From Flavobacteriales bacterium (GTDB lineage Bacteria > Bacteroidota > Bacteroidia > Flavobacteriales > UBA7312): DNA of 64,000 nucleotides. Positions 35,832-44,710 of the stretch are shown piece by piece (the stretch's first letter is position 1; every line of letters begins with the position of its first letter). The stretch spans positions 1 through 64,000 of the forward strand of contig JADHMO010000006.1 of assembly GCA_016779995.1 (NCBI GenBank), read 5' to 3'. Under the pieces are notes generated by a model. It was not told the origin of the DNA. It was given only the letters and a program-made list of their open reading frames with translations, and made no database searches. A program made the translations under genes and the position numbers.

Positions 35832-37703
35832 TTAATGGTGGTATTTTTTTTCATCTTCTATTTGTTGTTTAAGTTCTTTAATAGCATTAAGCAGTATCCA
35901 CATTATTGAGGAGCTGTCTAATTGTTTGACGTCTTTTAGACCATTAAGGCTATTACGTTTTTGGCTTACGGTATGAGGCAGTATTTTTTGTATGTCTTGA
36001 GCCAATACTCCAACATAGGTCTTGGTGGTATCTTGGAAGCCCGATAGACTATTATATTGATACTCTACGGTATTTATTTGTGATATTTCCTTCAGCCCAT
36101 AGGTTAAGGGGTTAATATTCTTTTTGATACGTTTATCTGAATATCCAGTCCAATTGCCTCCATTCAATTTATTAGCTTGACCATTTACTTCAAGAATTTC
36201 TTCGGGATTAGTTTCTCCTATACCTACCGAACCTTCCTTTTCTAAAGGAATACTGTTCATGAAAAAATTGTCATGAAAATAACAACGACCGTCCCTAACT
36301 TTTATACCTCCCCACATAGCCAAGCCTGGTTGGCTTAAAAATTCATTAGAAATAATATCTACCTGAACAGGATTGCCTGGCACTGTAATATCATAAACAT
36401 ATAATAAACCAGAAGCTTTATCAGGAATGTACAATCTATTTGCAGCTTCATCGATGTCAAAGGTCATAGCATTGTGAGGCAATGTGGCAATTAAAATAGG
36501 ATTAGTAGGATTGCTAATGTTGTAAATGGCGAAATCGGTTTCTGACCCTCCCGATGTTAATTGAGTCCAGCTTACCATCATTATGTTAGCATTATTATGT
36601 AACATCATCTTTTTTTCTCCCCAATTTAGATAGGGAGCACATTGTATAGAATTCAAATTAATGTTTTGAGGTTGGGTGCTAGTAATCATCCAGTTAGGCA
36701 AGTCAAAATATCTGATTTCAGTGCCGTGGGATGAGAAAAATATCCTGTCGCCCTGGATTTCTATATCGAAAAAGTCCATATATGAACTAGAGTTAGGTTC
36801 AAATTGATAATCCATAACCAATTGTGGGTTTAAAGGGTTATTTAGATCATAAATGGTCATAAATAAACTATATAATCCACCACCATACCTAAAACAAATG
36901 AGCCAACGGTTATCCTTAATGGTCATTTTTACGATGTTGTTTTCGTTTTCATAAGGAGCTGTTGGCAAGTCTATTGTAAATAAGGGGTTACAACCACCTG
37001 TTTCAGGCATAGCATCCCAGTATATCCATTGTTGTTCAAATTGTTGCCAACCTGAATCTAAAACAGTTTCAGGCCAATCGTAAAAATCGTCTAAATCTAT
37101 GGCCGTTAATTTATCTCCGCCTAAATACAAAATGTTATTGTGCCAAGCCACATCTCTAACGTTTCTAAGACAAGCATCATCATTATTTTTGATGTATCCC
37201 ATTGGTTTTAATTCATCGGGGTCTTGTATATCAAAATAAGCCAACTTATTAGTACCATCTTCTTCTATTCCAGGAATAAAAACATAATTGTCTGTAAACA
37301 AAGGGGTAAAACATTCTGTTAAAAATCGAAAACTTTCGGTATATCCAAAAATACTGAGTAGCGAATCACTTTTCCATTTATTGCCGGTCCAGGAAAGGGT
37401 TTCCCCTTTTCTACGGGCGAGTACACTTGATAGTTCTACTCCATTGCCGTCTGATATATTGAGGTATTGGTTGCATACTTTTAGCTCTTGTCTAAGCCGC
37501 ATCCATTTGTTGCTATTGCTCCTCAAAAAGATAGAAGTGTCTTGTGTATTGTATAGAATAGAGCCGTCTAAGGGGTTGCCTATACTTTGCATCTCTAAAG
37601 AGTTGAGGTTTTTACTTCTTAGTATAGTATTATTCAAGGGTACTTGTGCTACTGCTGAGAATAGCTCTCCTATCAGTAAAAGTATAATTATAATTTTTTT
37701 CAT
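35832..37703 (-). CDS. Secreted beta-propeller (LVIVD-type) protein with S74 C-terminus
   Basis: A 623-residue protein with signal peptide MKKIIIILLLIGELFSAVAQ. Its N-terminal module LRSKNLNSLEMQSIGNPLDGSILYNT parallels the downstream gene. Residues about 130-480 contain LVIVD-like propeller blades (AYFDIQDPDELKPMGYI, ITVPGNPVQVDIIS, FAIYNISNPTNPILIATLP), each pairing a named event with its value. The last about 110 residues form an S74 domain (YSDKRIKKNINPLTYGLKEI ... YVGVLAQDIQKILPHTVS). A longer frame from 37730 overlaps the end of the previous gene and is less likely. It is the middle gene of a three-gene unit; the function may be surface display or cell-surface assembly. Confidence 0.8.
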   Translation of the reverse strand: MKKIIIILLLIGELFSAVAQVPLNNTILRSKNLNSLEMQSIGNPLDGSILYNTQDTSIFLRSNSNKWMRLRQELKVCNQYLNISDGNGVELSSVLARRKGETLSWTGNKWKSDSLLSIFGYTESFRFLTECFTPLFTDNYVFIPGIEEDGTNKLAYFDIQDPDELKPMGYIKNNDDACLRNVRDVAWHNNILYLGGDKLTAIDLDDFYDWPETVLDSGWQQFEQQWIYWDAMPETGGCNPLFTIDLPTAPYENENNIVKMTIKDNRWLICFRYGGGLYSLFMTIYDLNNPLNPQLVMDYQFEPNSSSYMDFFDIEIQGDRIFFSSHGTEIRYFDLPNWMITSTQPQNINLNSIQCAPYLNWGEKKMMLHNNANIMMVSWTQLTSGGSETDFAIYNISNPTNPILIATLPHNAMTFDIDEAANRLYIPDKASGLLYVYDITVPGNPVQVDIISNEFLSQPGLAMWGGIKVRDGRCYFHDNFFMNSIPLEKEGSVGIGETNPEEILEVNGQANKLNGGNWTGYSDKRIKKNINPLTYGLKEISQINTVEYQYNSLSGFQDTTKTYVGVLAQDIQKILPHTVSQKRNSLNGLKDVKQLDSSSIMWILLNAIKELKQQIEDEKKYHH

Positions 37704-37719
37704 GCTGTTGTCTCTTATT

Positions 37720-40700
37720 TTACCATCCATTGTCTAGCTCTAAATTTAGCGTTTCTGTATGAGGGCATCCATTGCTGTTAGTAGTGTTATAATAGTAAGT
37801 GCCACTGCAATAGTAGGTTTGTCCGTGCCAAGTGTAAGATTCTCCTGCACTGACATCGAAAATTTGGCTAGAACTGTAATTGAGAGTTAGTCCCAATATA
37901 GCAGTTGCATTACACCCTTGAACATTTACAGTTGCTGTTTTTATACCGCCGACATTGTAGGTTTGTCCGTTTGCTGACCAATTGTATTCGTCACATTCTG
38001 TTACATTTTGTATGGGCAATGCAGGGTTGTTGATGGTCAAATTTAGAATGGTTGTATATTCACACCCCGATTGGTCAGTATATGAAGAAGTATAAGAACC
38101 GCTACAATAGTACGTAACTCCATGCCAATTGTAAGAACCATTGGCCGTATGATAGATGGTTTGAGTTCCTCCGGCTGGGTTTATAGTAAGGTTTAATTGG
38201 TGTTGACTTTGGCAATTGGTAGAACCGGTAGTATGGTTGTAAGTGCCTGATTGGTAATAGGTTTGGTTATTAATAGGCCAAGTGTAACTAAGACAAGCAG
38301 CCATATTTGTTGTGGTATTATTGGCGGGTTCTATGGTGAGGTTGAGGGTTTCGGTATGTTCACAGCCATAACTGTTGGTAGTTTGATAACTATAAATACC
38401 ACTATTAGTGTAAGTGTTGCCGTTCCAAGTATAACTCTGACATGTTGTTACGTATTCGGAGTTGTTGGTAGGTTCGTGAATGGTAAGATTAAGTATATCG
38501 CTTACCAAACAGCCATCTAAATAATAACTCACACTGTAAGTACCACTTTGGTCATAGGTTTCTCCATTCCATTGGTAGGGTTCACAACTATTAACTGTTT
38601 CTGAAGTTCCCTGCGGGTTAGTAATGGTTAGGTGTACTGTTTTGGTGGTGCAATTGGTTACGGGTTCTATTTCATAATAGGTTCCACTAGTGGTACGAGC
38701 TATGCCCCCCACAAAATAGTGGTTACAAGCCGATACGTTTTCTTCCACATGTTCTTCTATGTTGAGGTGCAACCAATATTGTTGTGGACAAACTTGTGAA
38801 CCTGAAGGAGGTACTATATGTTCATAATACCCCGATTCGGAATAGGTCTCTCCGCTAATGCTCCAGGGATAGGGAGCGCAAGTGGTTACAAGATTATAGA
38901 TAGGTTCGTCAGGGTCTACTATGGTTAAGTTGAGATTGGTGGTTAGACAGCCTGACAAACTACTATAGGTGTAGTTGCCTGAGCTAGTATAAGTGACTGT
39001 TGGGTCTGTTTCGGTATTGGTATAACTACCACATGCTGTTACGCTTTCATTAATCGTTAAGGCTGCTGGGTGTACTGTAATTTGTTTGCTTTCGCTGTTG
39101 TTACCGTTAGCATTGGTAACGGTAAGAGTTACAGTATAACTACCCGCTGTGTTGTAAGTGTGAGTTGGATTTTGTTGGGTGGAGTTATTGCCATCTCCAA
39201 AATTCCATGCCCAAGAGGTAGGGCTAAATAGCGACTCATCGTTAAACTGTAAACTTTGACCCACACAAGTGGCATCGTTGGAAGAAAAATTGGCAATAGG
39301 TGCTAGTGTATTGCCCGAAATATCCAATTTCCAAACTCCTCGACCGTGAGTACCAGCGTATAAATAACCATTATTGAAATTGATTTCCAAATCATAGACT
39401 GGAGTAGTGGGTAAAGAATTGAGGTTGTGTTGTTGCCACATCTCATTAGCATTAGCTGTTATAGATTTTCGAAATACGCCTAAATCAGTGCCTATGTATA
39501 AAAAAGGGTAAATAAAATTACTTGGGTCATTTACAGTATCTAGGGTTATACAGTATACACCTGATTCTACGGTTGTAAAACCTGCCATTAATAGACCTGA
39601 AAAATTAGTCCAATTATCTCCCCCATCGGTTGAAGTATAAACTCTATTGTTTGCACTTCCTCCACTGAAAGTAATCCATATATGATTAGGGTCGCTTGGA
39701 TTGCTGTGTATGTCAGAAATGACACTCCAATTGTTTAAGCCATTAGAAATATTGGTCCAACTTGCACCGCTATTGTTGGTTCTGTAAATATTGTTGTGGT
39801 GTGAAAAGTAAAAAATATTATCGTTGGTGGTGAGTTCTATTTCATCAATATCAGAACCATTGACTAAGCCTGATGTTGCTGATAGTGGCGTCCAATCTTC
39901 TCCTCTGTTGTTGGTGAGATACAACTGACTAAAACCCGCTACTAAGCGTTGAGAGTTATTCGGAGACATTTCGTAGGGGGTTTCCCATGCCCCATTGGTT
40001 TCGGGCGATATGTTGTTCCAACTTATTCCAGCATCATCGCTTCGTACCATCATACCGTTTTGTATTTCAGCATAGAGTCTGTTGGAGTTAGTAGGGTCAA
40101 TGATGCATTGCATACCATCGCCACTGTAAATGGCAGCCCAATTATCGGAACTGCTATAATCCGAGCTGTGCCTTAGAGTACCGTTGTCTTGAGCTCCAGC
40201 AATAATATGTTCATCAATTACTTTTTCTACATTGATACTGTAAAATTGAGTGATTTCTAAATCCTCGGACATATCTTGCCAACTATTGCCATCTCGTTTG
40301 CCAATACCACCATCTGAACAGACGTATAAAGTGTTGTTGTGTGGGTTAAATTCCAAAGCATGTATATCGGCATGTATGTAGCTGTTTTGTCCTATAGCGC
40401 TCCATATTCCACGAGCATTCCAGTTGCTACCTCCATCGGTAGATTGCCAAATATTTACGCCTCCCACCCAGAGGTCATTTGCGTTACTAGGGTTAACGGC
40501 AATGGCTAAATCGTACCAACCTTGCCCTCCATAGTCCGTGCCGTCGTCGTTCCAGCCAAGTAAATTTGGTGTAGATGTAGATGGAGAGTTACAACGCAGA
40601 CGTTCGCTAAAGTTTTGACCTGAATCGGTGGAACGATAGACGCCATAAAGTGATCCTTCGGTATCACAAAAAACAACATATACATAATTACTATTAGCAG

Positions 40701-41769
40701 CACTAACAGCAATTTTTCCTCTTCTAGCACCATTTGAAGGTAGACCAGCCGTGATGTTTTGCCAACTGATTCCAGCATCGGTGGAACGCCAAAATTGCCC
40801 ACTTTGTCGGTGAGTAGCATACACCGTATTGTAGTTGTTAGGCTTATAAACGATATCAGCAAAAGAACCTGATTGTGCTTGAGTCCAAGTAGTACCACCA
40901 TTGCTTGACCTATATATTCCCTGAGAAGTAGCGGCTAACATTACATTAGTATTGTTGGGTTGTATCAGCAGTTTTGTAATGGAAGTAACATCTGGAAAGC
41001 CATCCATTTGAGTCCAAGTATTGCCTCCGTCAGTAGAACGAAAAAGACCATTGCATGCAGTAACAAAGGCATCAGCATCGCCTGTCGCCCAATAAATGGT
41101 ATTGGGGTTGGTCGGGTGATAAACAATATCGGAAACCCCTAGTGAAGGCATAAAGTCCGTATTGGTGAACCAATTTTGACCACCATCAGTAGAAGTCCAA
41201 ATTCCTCCAGCTGGTGAACCAACCATAATCGTATTGGAGTTGTTAGGATGAAAACTTACACAATTAAGACGTCCTATCCCTCTTAAATTATTTAATCTTC
41301 GAGGAACTATATCTGGTCCTACTGGTTTCCACGGGCCATTACTAGTGTTAGAAGGGGTATTTGAAACGTTAGGCTGTTGGTTACTTTCTACCAGTGTAGG
41401 GCTACCATTGTTTGTAGGGCTATTATATGGTGTTTGAATGGGGTTTTGAGAAGGGGTTCCATTATTATTAGGCGTAGAACGTCTTTGCAGTTGCAAATTT
41501 TTTTGGTTTTGCAAATAAGCTCTGTAAAGTCGGTGTCTATCAAGCGTTCCGTCTGGCTTGAGTCGTCCTCTCCAATAATTTTTCCATCGTCCTAAGGGCT
41601 TTTGACCATTACCTTTTTCGTAGGTCAGACGTTTAGCGAGATAGTTATCAATAGCCGTTTCTATTTCTTTAAAGGTAGCAGTCGTATCGTTCATGAGTTG
41701 GATAAACTCTTGAGAGTAGGATAAGGTACTAAAGGATATAAATATAGATAACAATAACAGTTTTTTCAT
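37720..41769 (-). CDS. Large secreted BNR/VPS10-type propeller protein with PKD and nine short repeats
   Basis: A 1349-residue protein with a signal peptide (ending SYSQ), a basic N-terminal segment and a low-complexity Asn/Pro/Ser linker (about 98-145). Residues about 150-810 hold many BNR/sortilin-type blades with SxDxGxxW (GIWTSTDGGQNW, LFRSTDGGNTW, VYRSTDSGQNF), forming one or two propellers. A PKD domain follows (about 820-905, WAWNFGDGNNSTQQNPTHTY). The rest is nine repeats of about 48 residues, each with a pattern such as CQSYTWNGNTYTNSG ... GCEHTETLNLTI. The chain stops in the ninth repeat with no T9SS sorting domain, which is odd for this architecture. It leads a unit with two S74 proteins starting 16 bases later. 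Confidence 0.85.
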   Translation of the reverse strand: MKKLLLLSIFISFSTLSYSQEFIQLMNDTTATFKEIETAIDNYLAKRLTYEKGNGQKPLGRWKNYWRGRLKPDGTLDRHRLYRAYLQNQKNLQLQRRSTPNNNGTPSQNPIQTPYNSPTNNGSPTLVESNQQPNVSNTPSNTSNGPWKPVGPDIVPRRLNNLRGIGRLNCVSFHPNNSNTIMVGSPAGGIWTSTDGGQNWFTNTDFMPSLGVSDIVYHPTNPNTIYWATGDADAFVTACNGLFRSTDGGNTWTQMDGFPDVTSITKLLIQPNNTNVMLAATSQGIYRSSNGGTTWTQAQSGSFADIVYKPNNYNTVYATHRQSGQFWRSTDAGISWQNITAGLPSNGARRGKIAVSAANSNYVYVVFCDTEGSLYGVYRSTDSGQNFSERLRCNSPSTSTPNLLGWNDDGTDYGGQGWYDLAIAVNPSNANDLWVGGVNIWQSTDGGSNWNARGIWSAIGQNSYIHADIHALEFNPHNNTLYVCSDGGIGKRDGNSWQDMSEDLEITQFYSINVEKVIDEHIIAGAQDNGTLRHSSDYSSSDNWAAIYSGDGMQCIIDPTNSNRLYAEIQNGMMVRSDDAGISWNNISPETNGAWETPYEMSPNNSQRLVAGFSQLYLTNNRGEDWTPLSATSGLVNGSDIDEIELTTNDNIFYFSHHNNIYRTNNSGASWTNISNGLNNWSVISDIHSNPSDPNHIWITFSGGSANNRVYTSTDGGDNWTNFSGLLMAGFTTVESGVYCITLDTVNDPSNFIYPFLYIGTDLGVFRKSITANANEMWQQHNLNSLPTTPVYDLEINFNNGYLYAGTHGRGVWKLDISGNTLAPIANFSSNDATCVGQSLQFNDESLFSPTSWAWNFGDGNNSTQQNPTHTYNTAGSYTVTLTVTNANGNNSESKQITVHPAALTINESVTACGSYTNTETDPTVTYTSSGNYTYSSLSGCLTTNLNLTIVDPDEPIYNLVTTCAPYPWSISGETYSESGYYEHIVPPSGSQVCPQQYWLHLNIEEHVEENVSACNHYFVGGIARTTSGTYYEIEPVTNCTTKTVHLTITNPQGTSETVNSCEPYQWNGETYDQSGTYSVSYYLDGCLVSDILNLTIHEPTNNSEYVTTCQSYTWNGNTYTNSGIYSYQTTNSYGCEHTETLNLTIEPANNTTTNMAACLSYTWPINNQTYYQSGTYNHTTGSTNCQSQHQLNLTINPAGGTQTIYHTANGSYNWHGVTYYCSGSYTSSYTDQSGCEYTTILNLTINNPALPIQNVTECDEYNWSANGQTYNVGGIKTATVNVQGCNATAILGLTLNYSSSQIFDVSAGESYTWHGQTYYCSGTYYYNTTNSNGCPHTETLNLELDNGW

Positions 41770-41829
41770 GCAAGTAAGTTGTAATTCAGGCTTTTTAAGA
41801 GTTGCTTATGCAAATATAGTGAAAAAAAC

Positions 41830-41892
41830 GTTGTCTTCGACTCCGCTCAGACAACAAGGATAGTACGTTGTCTGAGCGGAGTCGAAGACAAC
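41830..41892. repeat. Long palindromic element, copy B (26-bp arms, 11-base loop)
   Basis: Arms 41830-41855 and 41867-41892 are perfectly complementary, with core TTCGACTCCGCTCAG / CTGAGCGGAGTCGAA, and enclose the same AAGGATAGTAC loop as copy A. It lies between the CotH gene (stop at 41895) and the start of the 1349-residue gene, both minus strand, and could end transcription of the upstream CotH gene. Two positions per arm differ from copy A and both are compensated in the other arm. Confidence 0.95.
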
Positions 41893-41894
41893 AT

Positions 41895-44084
41895 CTAATG
41901 AACCATCAAGCGTTCTTTATACAGTCTTTCTTTGAAACGCACTTGCACTACATACACACCAGCAGTTAAATGACTAACATCAATGGATTTATTCCACGAG
42001 TCATCGTGAGAATAAACGCTTTGGCCCATAGCGTTGAGAATAGTTATGTTTTCCACTGGCATATCGGTATGCATTTCTAGCTGAAAGTAGTTGTTGCTAG
42101 GGTTAGGGTACAGACTAAAGGGCTTACCCAAATAATCTGTCAGTAGTTGGCGCATAACATGCGGTCGAATACTAGCAAAAGCATACAAACTTTCTACAGC
42201 TTCTAACCAAGCGTTGCTGTTGTCTGGCACATTCCATCGTAGCTGATGTTCTAGCACTTCAGCTTTGTATAGATTCTCCATCTCTTTAATGTGTTGTATA
42301 AGGTTGGGGGTAGAAAAAGTGCTGCTTAGTAGAATGTCAAAACGTCTTCTAAATTGCTCCCTAAAGCTATGGTTCCTCAACAGTTGGCGGATAATATAGA
42401 CTGACCATTCCTCAAAATCTTGAGACGTATTTTGTTCGTTGATTAAATCTGCCATGAGGTTGTAATATTCGTAGCTCATGCACTCGTCACAGTCAAAAAA
42501 TAGCCACCGCCATTTGCCGTCCTCTTGAGCTTTCCAATACTTCACATTATTGTGTGGCCAGTCGGTATTGGCCAAAAACAATTGGGCGCAATAGTAGTCT
42601 ATGATATTGTCAATATCGATATGTGAGCTAATGTAATCGTAATGCTCATCGAGACTCATATCATTCTCATTCATATAGTTTTTGATATTGAGAAAGTCTT
42701 GGTTGTCGCCTTCTTCTACCTGAGCATTATGAGTCAATAAATGGATATTGTCCACGTCAAAATAATCGCTGATGAAATATTCGTCTGTTCGTTCGTTGAG
42801 GTGGTGTATGCCCCAGTATTCTCCATTGATAAAAACAATAACTTCTTGTGTGCTGGGGTGTTCCAAATTCATGTCAATAAGGATGCGCTGAGCGACTTCA
42901 TTTTTGAACATAGTATTTTTCCAATCGTTGGAGCTAGCAGACCTTAGGATTATCCTTTTGAAAGAGTCCATTTCTTTGCCCTCGAAAAAGGGGTATTTTA
43001 TTCGTGATTTGCCATAAGAACCTCTAGCATATAGCAGTAAAGATTTTTGAGGAAAAGTTCGACTTATATTGCCGTTGGTACGTATGCCAACAGTCTGATT
43101 GACTTGTCGTTTGCCCTCTAAGTCGAAATACTCGAATTGTGCGATTCGCTCCCAAGCCCTACCTCTTTGGTAATAGTTGGTGTTTTGCCCTTTGACATAG
43201 ATTCCTTGCTCTGGGTCAAAAAGGTTGTTGGGGTCTGTAGATAGAGAAACGACAGGGAAGGTGTATCGCTTTTCTACTTGAGGGTTTATGAAAAAACTAT
43301 GGGTATAAACTGGGCTGATACGTTGCCCATTTTCAAAGGCTGCCGACTTAATGAGGTGTCCTTTAAAGACCTTTCCTTGTGGTCTTTGCCATTGGTCTGA
43401 TGTGGGTATTTCTGAAATTATATTGTCTTGGTCGGAGGCGTCTTTTAATGCCAAAGCAGTAGTATATAAAAGGTCATTGGTGGTGGGCTCGGCACCATTA
43501 AGAGTGTAGTATATTTGAGCTCCGCTATGGCTCGGCACTATAGATAGGTCAATGCTATTTTCATGCCAACCGCTAGTGTGTGAAAAGGATAAACTACTAT
43601 ACAATAAGTCTATGCTATCGTTGGGGCTGTTGGGAGTGGGGCTTTGGAGTTTTGCCAAAACATCGCTTCCGTCTGGAAAACGACCAAAAGATTGGTCTGC
43701 ATCCAGTGGCACAGCAGGCAAGGAATCCAACAATCCCAAATTCTTATGGCTGAGAAAAAGAGCTTCGCCCTGACTGCTTATTTTAAAATTACAATCCATC
43801 TCCATATCCAAACCGCTGGCATAAACGCTAAAAAATCCACCTCCTTGAATATAACGGTTAGGCAATTGCCATTGCTCCATTTCTTGCCTATCGTCAGAAA
43901 GGAAGTAGTCAGAAAGTAGTATGCTATCGCTACTGCTGTTGTATAATTCTATCCAATCGGGGTAGTTGTTTTGTTCTGTTGCCCAAGCCGTATTATTGAG
44001 TGACATCATCTCGTTGATGTGCAGTTGTGCATTTGTATTGATGCTACAACATACTATTCCTATAATTAAGATGATAAGCCGCAT
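41895..44084 (-). CDS. CotH kinase family protein with N-terminal lamin-tail domain and T9SS signal
   Basis: A 729-residue secreted protein with signal peptide MRLIILIIGIVCCSINTNAQ. Domains in order: lamin tail (about 20-135, LHINEMMSLNNTAWATEQNN then DWIELYNSSSDSI), a chitobiase-like beta-sandwich (about 170-230, IYYTLNGAEPTTNDLLY), CotH (about 265-640; GIRTNGNISRTFPQKSLLL, NTDWPHNNVKYW and WRWLFFDCDECMSY hold the kinase-like residues) and a T9SS sorting domain (SLYPNPSNNYFQLEM ... LTAGVYVVQVRF). Compared with the CotH at 5073 the lamin tail is at the other end. It starts one base after the stop of the barrel-like gene. Confidence 0.9.
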   Translation of the reverse strand: MRLIILIIGIVCCSINTNAQLHINEMMSLNNTAWATEQNNYPDWIELYNSSSDSILLSDYFLSDDRQEMEQWQLPNRYIQGGGFFSVYASGLDMEMDCNFKISSQGEALFLSHKNLGLLDSLPAVPLDADQSFGRFPDGSDVLAKLQSPTPNSPNDSIDLLYSSLSFSHTSGWHENSIDLSIVPSHSGAQIYYTLNGAEPTTNDLLYTTALALKDASDQDNIISEIPTSDQWQRPQGKVFKGHLIKSAAFENGQRISPVYTHSFFINPQVEKRYTFPVVSLSTDPNNLFDPEQGIYVKGQNTNYYQRGRAWERIAQFEYFDLEGKRQVNQTVGIRTNGNISRTFPQKSLLLYARGSYGKSRIKYPFFEGKEMDSFKRIILRSASSNDWKNTMFKNEVAQRILIDMNLEHPSTQEVIVFINGEYWGIHHLNERTDEYFISDYFDVDNIHLLTHNAQVEEGDNQDFLNIKNYMNENDMSLDEHYDYISSHIDIDNIIDYYCAQLFLANTDWPHNNVKYWKAQEDGKWRWLFFDCDECMSYEYYNLMADLINEQNTSQDFEEWSVYIIRQLLRNHSFREQFRRRFDILLSSTFSTPNLIQHIKEMENLYKAEVLEHQLRWNVPDNSNAWLEAVESLYAFASIRPHVMRQLLTDYLGKPFSLYPNPSNNYFQLEMHTDMPVENITILNAMGQSVYSHDDSWNKSIDVSHLTAGVYVVQVRFKERLYKERLMVH

Positions 44085-44642
44085 TTAGTACAGGATTAAG
44101 CCCACTTTAAAGGCCATTAAATCAATGGTCAGGGATTCGGTATGATACAATTGATTATCGCTATTGTAGTGCTCTAAATCCACCTTTTGTAGTATGTAAT
44201 TGAAACTAGCAGTAAGTCCTAATTTTTGGCTGATACGGTATTGGTAGCCCATGCCGGGGGAAAAATACATTTTACCAACATAGCGACTATTTATAGCATC
44301 TTCAAAAGTTTGATTAGTGGCTTGTGAATAGCCCACAGCCGTATTATAAAATAGCCCATTGTCATTTTTATTTCTACTAGCTCTACAATGAATAAATAGA
44401 GGTGTAAATGTTTCATCTTCCAATTGTATGTAGGCCACCCCTAGCCCCAAACTGACGTAATCGCCTAAGGTTTTGTTGACATTCAACTGTGCCATGCCCC
44501 CCGATTTGAGTATAGGAAAAGATTTACTGAGTTGTATGCCTCGCAAGCCCCCCAATTCTATTTGGCTGTTAAGTTTAGAATGTTGGCTGTAAACAAAAAG
44601 TGTACAGAATAGTAGCGTCAGCGTAGCAAAATAATGTTTCAT
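44085..44642 (-). CDS. Hypothetical outer-membrane beta-barrel protein
   Basis: A 185-residue protein with signal peptide MKHYFATLTLLFCTLFVYSQ and alternating strands typical of an 8-stranded barrel (YVSLGLGVAYIQLED, MGYQYRISQKLGLTASFNYILQ, LMAFKVGLILY at the end). No named family is recognised beyond OmpA/OmpW-like barrels. It is directly followed (no gap) by the CotH gene on the same strand, so they are likely cotranscribed. It is divergent from lepA. Confidence 0.7.
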   Translation of the reverse strand: MKHYFATLTLLFCTLFVYSQHSKLNSQIELGGLRGIQLSKSFPILKSGGMAQLNVNKTLGDYVSLGLGVAYIQLEDETFTPLFIHCRASRNKNDNGLFYNTAVGYSQATNQTFEDAINSRYVGKMYFSPGMGYQYRISQKLGLTASFNYILQKVDLEHYNSDNQLYHTESLTIDLMAFKVGLILY

Positions 44643-44710
44643 TATTCAAAGGTAAAAATTCTTAGCTAGTGACATCTCATACACTATGAATTTTCCTTAC
44701 TTTCGCTGTA

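Noticed and set aside
37720-39050. Short repeats in the 1349-residue gene as a possible CRISPR array
   Set aside because: The spacing is about 145 bases and the repeats are protein-level, diverged and in frame with the gene.
40506-40901. A 131-residue open frame in another phase within the large propeller gene
   Set aside because: Arises from repeat structure of the host gene; no independent signal.
41830-41892. Insertion sequence terminal repeats
   Set aside because: There is no transposase gene between or beside the arms and the element is only 63 bases; it is better called a palindromic repeat.
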